Shown here: positions 8,201 through 10,043 of the stretch, piece after piece
Position numbering within the stretch: the stretch's first letter is position 1
Layout of the letters: each line of letters begins with the position of its first letter
Assembly (NCBI GenBank): GCA_026770585.1
Contig: MU646505.1
Coordinates: 338,846 to 348,888, forward strand
From: Baffinella frigidus
Taxonomy: Eukaryota > Cryptophyceae > Cryptomonadales > Baffinellaceae
Length of the DNA: 10,043 nt
Direction: 5' to 3'
The notes under the pieces: generated by a model
Database searches by the model: none
Told to the model about the DNA's origin: nothing
The model's input: only the letters and a program-made list of their open reading frames with translations
Position numbers and translations under genes: made by a program

Positions 8201-9864
8201 CCTCGCTCTCGCTGCCCTCGGTGGCCGCAAGGTCTCGCCCGCCTCTTCTCTCGAACAATCCCGATGTGACATCTTCTCTTTCAGAAAGAGGAAAGCCCAC
8301 CTCTCCTCTCAGAGAATGTGGAAATTTCTCTCTTTTACGTTCTGAGATGCCCCACCCCCCCACTCTGCTGCGCTGGTTTGTCAAGCGTGCTGGGGGAATT
8401 ATTTGCTTTACACTACGCCTCAACGTAAACCTCAGCCCCTGAACGCAGGTAGAGGAGGCGGGGGAAGCGAAGAACGTATCGGCAGAGCGGCACTCGCGGC
8501 TGGTGAGCGAGGCAGTCCTCGCCATGCGAGCCATCAAGTTCAACGTCTGGGAGCGCCAGTTCGAGCAGAGGTCTGTCGCTGTCTGTTCCGGCCAAGTCCT
8601 TTGGTGCGCCCGGGCGCTTTGGAGCGGGAAAGAATGAGAAACATTGCCCGGCCCTGCCCCAGCCGGGTTGATGGACTGTTCTGAAGTTGACGCCTGAACG
8701 CGCACCCCGTCGCAGCATCAAGGAGGTGAAAGAGGAGGAGATGCGGGGGTGGCGGACGACTGGCCGCTGGCTCTCTCTCGTCAACGTCGCGTCCAACCCC
8801 TCGGTACATGCCACACACCGCACTACAAAGCTATTCGTGAATTACTAACACGCAGATACGCGTCGCGTCCAACCCCTCTCGGTCCATCCTCCCTTCTCAT
8901 CGCGTACTTATTCGCTCTCTACAATACTTGTACGGACTCTGCAATACGTGTACGCTCTCTACAGTGTTCTGAGCGTGCGACCACCGGGCTGATTTGTCCG
9001 GAAAGGAGCGGACAATCGGGGGCGCGACCGACAACGCGAAGTTTGATATCCCTTGCGAATGTCGTGTCGACCCCCCAACGCGGTTGGTGGCTCTAAACCC
9101 GCACCCCACCCCCGAAACCCCAAACCCTAACGCGGTTGTCAGCAGGTGGACGTAATTTCGCTAGCGGTGGTAGCGACCCCTAACTCCCAACCCCCAACCC
9201 CCAAACCCCTAACCACAAACATCTTTGAGCAGGTGGACGTGATATCGCTAGCGGTGGTAGCGACGCTGACGCTGGGGCTGGGAGACGCGCTCACCCCCTC
9301 GATCCTCGCTTCCTACTGGACCCTCCTCGCCCTCCTCCACTCCAAGATCTTCGAGTGAGCTTACCCACCGATTCGCAGCTTTAGTAACCACACCGGTCCA
9401 CACAGCGGACCTCGAAGGGATTTCGAATGACCCTTCAGCGACAAGACCTACGACTCTACGGTAGGCAGTCCGTAGGGACATAGGGGGGTTCCTACGGATG
9501 AGGTAACGGAAACTCGGGTATTTTCTGTTCGAAAATCCCTTTGTAGCCCGCTGTGTGGTTGGTCAAAAGGACGGCTTTGTAAAGCCTCCTAGCGATGCTT
9601 TAGGGGTTTTATCATACGCCCACATGTCTACCTTGCCGACGCAAGACACGACCGATCGTCACACGAGACTGGGTTTTGTACAACATCAACGCCGAGGGGC
9701 TTCCGAAGCGCCTCATCTTAAGGCTCATAGTCTTTTGGATCACTCATCTCCAGTCTAGAGAGAAATACAAAGGAGGAGGAAGAAGAGGGTCTGATGTTCA
9801 TCGCGGCGGGCAGGTTTCCGGAGAATGTTCGGTCGGTTGCCGAGGGGCGCGGCGCGCTCCGCAG
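4958..9864 (+). CDS. ABC transporter subfamily C (MRP-type), 5' part of a split gene
   Basis: Eleven exons, all bounded by GT donors and AG acceptors, join in consistent phase to about 424 residues. Seen in order: a cytosolic linker with a D-x-W element (about 1-115); helices 1-2 (about 134-195); the basic, Ser-ending first-loop motif FRKVMKLS (exon 5); helices 3-4 (about 244-293); the family hallmark SRLVSEAVLAMRAIKFNVWE in exon 8, equivalent to the conserved R-x-x-x-x-E-x-L-x-x-I/M-x-x-I-K-x-x-x-W-E of ABCC proteins; helices 5-6; and a segment FPENVRSVAE...ALR resembling the P-x-x-I-x-x-x-x-x-A/E-x-V-S-x-x-R-I-x-x-F-L end of the domain. This family pumps organic anions and glutathione or other conjugates across plasma or vacuolar membranes using ATP. 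No TMD0 helices are seen upstream, so it may be a short-type member. The ATP-binding domains lie beyond the window. The substrate cannot be told. Confidence 0.88.
5432..5524 (+). CDS. ABCC transporter exon 2: linker, D-x-W...LLPPxxxS element
   Basis: After the acceptor GTGCAG at 5431, 31 codons read VRELLPPLEDSMSLWNAA onward. Joined to the DAW of exon 1 this matches the family pattern eDlW-x-L-P-x-x-D-x-S-x-x-L. It ends in phase 0 at ACG before GTCCTA, a weak donor. The end could be placed elsewhere, and a further small exon might follow (5604-5654: 17 codons, acceptor CCCAG, strong donor GTGAGT, also phase 0). Confidence 0.7.
5878..5973 (+). CDS. ABCC transporter exon 3: start of transmembrane helix 1
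   Basis: Acceptor ATGCAG precedes 32 codons: a Gly/Glu-rich lead, then GLRKVLGRQLFVAVVFYLLQ, ending at CAG before GTGCCC. The LRKVLGR-x-L hydrophobic run fits the sL-x-x-A-l-x-x-x-f-g entry into helix 1 of ABCC proteins. The frame used here differs from the longest open frame through the area, which is a shadow. Confidence 0.82.
5974..6126 (+). other. Intron 3 with a C-rich telomere-like tract at its 3' end
   Basis: From about 6032 to 6124 the intron is made of CCCTAAA-like units (CCCTGAA, CCCTACA, CCCTAAA). They end directly at the acceptor CCTTAG. The units supply pyrimidines and CTAAC/CTAAA motifs that could act as branch sites. The 5' part carries a motif (5997-6022, GCCACACACCGGGCTACAAA) that recurs in intron 9. 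Confidence 0.8.
6127..6276 (+). CDS. ABCC transporter exon 4: transmembrane helices 1-2
   Basis: Fifty codons lie between the acceptor CCTTAG and the donor GTTAGG, both in phase 0. The product completes helix 1 (VVASVAMPLSAYGLLRW), a short polar loop with TEADDPPQW, and helix 2 (VGFALVLALGAANTLAVLA). The P-x-W-x-G-x-A pattern after the loop is typical of the family. The acceptor is preceded by about 90 bases of C-rich telomere-like sequence. Confidence 0.88.
6490..6530. repeat. Perfect 15-bp inverted repeat (hairpin) in intron 4
   Basis: CGGTCCTGGCGTGAG (6490-6504) is the exact reverse complement of CTCACGCCAGGACCG (6516-6530), with an 11-base loop. The right arm is also part of a direct repeat found at 6715-6747. 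Confidence 0.9.
6513..6747 (+). repeat. Two direct copies of a 33-base segment containing a CAG|GACCG acceptor-like site
   Basis: 6513-6545 and 6715-6747 match at 29 of 33 positions. Both contain CAGGACCG, and GGCAGGACCG of the second copy is identical to the true exon 5 acceptor (6797-6806). They look like duplicated intron-exon boundaries. Confidence 0.8.
6641..6672 (+). repeat. Perfect tandem duplication of a 16-base unit
   Basis: AATCCTGTAGGCGGAC occurs twice back to back in intron 4. Confidence 0.95.
6802..6912 (+). CDS. ABCC transporter exon 5: first intracellular loop
   Basis: Thirty-seven codons lie between the acceptor GGCAG and the donor GTATCC, in phase 0 at both ends. The stretch NALLGLTFRKVMKLSAADA matches the family motif R-x-x-L-x-x-x-I-Y-x-K-x-L-x-L-S-x-x-A. 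The closing NPIGK corresponds to the S-x-G-x-I/V that leads to the N-L-x-S-x-D element. Confidence 0.9.
6913..7550 (+). other. Intron 5
   Basis: This 638-base intron has no clear C-rich telomere-like tract before its acceptor. Weak G-rich motifs (GGGTTAG, AGGGTTA) lie around 7102-7178. A small hairpin CGGGACG-GGG-CGTCCCG is at 7441-7457. The donor context CGGCAAGGTATC nearly repeats at the acceptor as CGGCAGGTATC. Open frames inside it show no family resemblance. Confidence 0.7.
7551..7658 (+). CDS. ABCC transporter exon 6: loop end and transmembrane helix 3
   Basis: Thirty-six codons lie between the acceptor CGGCAG and the donor GTACCA, phase 0. VSDLLGPGADAVIGYW aligns with V/I-x-N-L-M-S-x-D-x-x-x-x. 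The following TLQPIEIICLVATL matches the helix start P-L/I-x-I-I in the family. The position where MRPs usually have Ser-x-Asp reads Pro-Gly-Ala-Asp, keeping the Asp. Confidence 0.9.
7659..8147 (+). other. Intron 6 with telomere-like tracts and duplicated exon-7 starts
   Basis: C-rich telomere-like stretches occur at about 7745-7832, 7905-7970 and 8067-8110. Two diverged copies of the exon 7 start (7874 and 8014) alternate with them, at spacings of 140 and 134 bases to the next copy. Each is preceded by a shared GAACGCTGAA motif. Confidence 0.8.
7874..8174 (+). repeat. Three copies of the exon 7 acceptor region
   Basis: The starts at 7874, 8014 and 8148 share GTGGTRTTYGTGCRGGCGGC. The 7874 copy matches the exon at 19 of 20 bases but lacks a CAG before it; the 8014 copy matches at 23 of 27 and has a good acceptor (GTGCAG). 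Only the 8148 copy continues as a complete helix-coding exon. Confidence 0.85.
8148..8231 (+). CDS. ABCC transporter exon 7: transmembrane helix 4
   Basis: Twenty-eight codons between the acceptor CCGCAG and the donor GTCTCG, phase 0. The product AAALAGVGVVLAALALAAL matches the highly conserved A-L-x-G-L/V-x-V/M-x-x-L run of helix 4. Two imperfect copies of this exon's start lie upstream in the intron (7874 and 8014). The copy chosen is the only one that continues through the helix; the 8014 copy runs into a stop. Confidence 0.9.
8232..8448 (+). other. Intron 7
   Basis: A pyrimidine-rich 217-base intron. Decoy acceptor TCTTTCAG lies near 8283. The last 30 bases contain weak telomere-like units (CCTCAAC, GTAAACC, CCCCTGAACG) before the acceptor. 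Confidence 0.75.
8449..8570 (+). CDS. ABCC transporter exon 8: coupling region with IKxxxWE motif
   Basis: After the acceptor ACGCAG there are 40 codons plus two bases, ending at the donor GTCTGT (phase 2). The segment RLVSEAVLAMRAIKFNVWE is the best-conserved transmembrane-domain signature of subfamily C: R then E, I-K, and W-E at the usual spacing, followed by Phe-Glu. This exon is the strongest single piece of evidence for the family assignment. Confidence 0.93.
8716..8803 (+). CDS. ABCC transporter exon 9: intracellular loop to helix 5
   Basis: The exon begins with one base completing a Ser codon split by the intron, then 29 codons (IKEVKEEEMRGWRTTGRWLS and onward) to NPS before GTACAT. 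It fits the family pattern I-x-x-x-R-x-x-E-L-x-x-L followed by the S-x-P before helix 5, though the usual Arg before E-E/L is here Lys-Glu. The last 18 bases (8785-8802) recur identically in the intron at 8861-8878. Confidence 0.87.
8804..9232 (+). other. Intron 9 with duplicated exon ends and telomere-like tracts
   Basis: Near its 5' end an exact 18-base copy of the exon 9 end sits at 8861-8878, and a 20-base-period tandem repeat based on CTCTRCAATACKTGTACG lies at 8914-8960. Toward its 3' end there are C-rich telomere-like tracts (about 9096-9130 and 9176-9220) around a copy of the exon 10 start (9146-9177). Confidence 0.8.
9146..9264 (+). repeat. Duplicated exon 10 start (two copies, 87 bases apart)
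   Basis: 9146-9177 matches 9233-9264 at 30 of 32 bases, and each is preceded by GCAG. Both differences are at third codon positions and are synonymous. The 87 bases between the two starts contain no stop in the transporter's frame. Confidence 0.92.
9233..9354 (+). CDS. ABCC transporter exon 10: transmembrane helices 5-6
   Basis: Forty codons plus two bases lie between the acceptor GAGCAG and the strong donor GTGAGC (phase 2). VDVISLAVVATLTLGLGDAL forms helix 5, and LTPSILASYWTLLALLHSKI matches the L-T-x-x-x-x-F-x-x-L-x-L-x-x-x-L/I opening of helix 6. Read through, the frame meets a TGA immediately after the donor, which explains why it might look like a C-terminus; the downstream exon shows it is not. 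An alternative acceptor 87 bases upstream stays in frame. Confidence 0.9.
9355..9813 (+). other. Intron 10
   Basis: This 459-base intron lacks telomere-like repeats. It contains an RNA-type stem-loop at 9469-9498 (TCCGTAGG pairing with CCTACGGA, extendable by a G-U and an A-U pair). A purine-rich stretch (AGAGAAATACAAAGGAGGAG and on, from 9757) precedes the acceptor, where a pyrimidine tract would be expected. Confidence 0.7.
9814..9864 (+). CDS. ABCC transporter exon 11: end of helix 6 and connecting segment
   Basis: A 51-base exon: one base completing a Glu codon, 16 codons FPENVRSVAEGRGALR, and two bases of the next codon (AG, most likely Arg). It matches the P-x-x-I/V-x-x-x-x-E/A-x-x-S/A-x-x-R-I-x-x-F-L pattern at the end of the transmembrane domain. 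It is flanked by the same octamer-like context, GCAGGTTTC, at both the acceptor (9810-9818) and the donor (9861-9869). The donor GTTTCT is weak; reading through would give F-L, also compatible with the family, so the exon end is less certain than its start. Confidence 0.72.
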
Positions 9865-9870
9865 GTTTCT

Positions 9871-9962
9871 ACCCTCTCTCTCTCTTTCTCTGTGTTTCTC
9901 TTTTTTTCTTTTTTTCTTTTTTTCTTTTTTTCTTTTTTTCTTTTTTTCTTTTTTCCCTTTTT

Positions 9963-10008
<46 letters not shown>

Positions 10009-10043
10009 AGTCTGTCTGTCTGTCTCTGTCTCTGTCTATATAT
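9871..10043 (+). repeat. Polypyrimidine and microsatellite tract in the last intron
   Basis: A CT-rich lead (9871-9900) is followed by six perfect copies of TTTTTTTC (9901-9948), a short T/C spacer, then a long TCTG/CTGT tetranucleotide array (9963-10024, one TCAG interruption) and CTCTGT units to the window edge. It is almost purely pyrimidine at first and then alternates with G. No gene is seen; the transporter's next exon lies beyond the window. Confidence 0.93.

Noticed and set aside
8085-8705. A 206-codon minus-strand open frame opposite exons 7 and 8.
   Set aside because: It is the antisense shadow of GC-rich coding exons, which are identified by conserved ABCC motifs on the + strand.
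9233-9360. C-terminus of a protein ending at the TGA after SKIFE.
   Set aside because: A strong GTGAGC donor overlaps the stop, and the family pattern continues in phase with FPENVRSVAE in exon 11.

Overview
This window looks like a piece of the nuclear genome of an intron-rich eukaryote, most plausibly an alga or other protist with the plant-type telomere repeat TTTAGGG. Perfect TTTAGGG runs occur at 924-965 and 3091-3132, embedded in kilobases of degenerate variants. There are no bacterial-style genes, operons or ribosome binding sites. The one clear gene is split by many GT-AG introns. The species cannot be named from the sequence alone.

Positions 1-3240 are telomere-like or subtelomere-like. 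A G-rich block (1 to about 1435) meets a C-rich block (about 1436-1978) head to head. A non-repetitive island follows (about 2003-2487), then a second G-rich block (about 2488-3240). Positions 3241-4957 hold GC-rich accessory DNA: diverged copies of a dispersed module (around 2338, 3387 and 4404), short tandem repeats, one ORF-bearing island of uncertain coding status (3688-4320) and a hairpin at 4639-4667.

From about 4958 to the right edge the + strand carries the 5' part of a multi-exon gene for an ABC transporter of the C subfamily (MRP type). I place eleven exons (4958-5206, 5432-5524, 5878-5973, 6127-6276, 6802-6912, 7551-7658, 8148-8231, 8449-8570, 8716-8803, 9233-9354, 9814-9864). Spliced together, their reading phases agree and they give about 424 residues: a cytosolic linker and nearly all of the first six-helix transmembrane domain. 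The nucleotide-binding domains and the second half lie beyond the window.

The most unusual feature is the introns. Several contain degenerate C-rich telomere-like repeats just upstream of the 3' splice site. Several also carry extra copies of the acceptor plus the first bases of the next exon, or of an exon's last bases. One such copy (9146) would add exactly 29 in-frame codons. Nearly all differences between these copies and the true exons are synonymous. Together this suggests introns built or enlarged by local duplication and telomere-like sequence insertion, with possible alternative acceptors. The window ends in an intronic polypyrimidine microsatellite tract.
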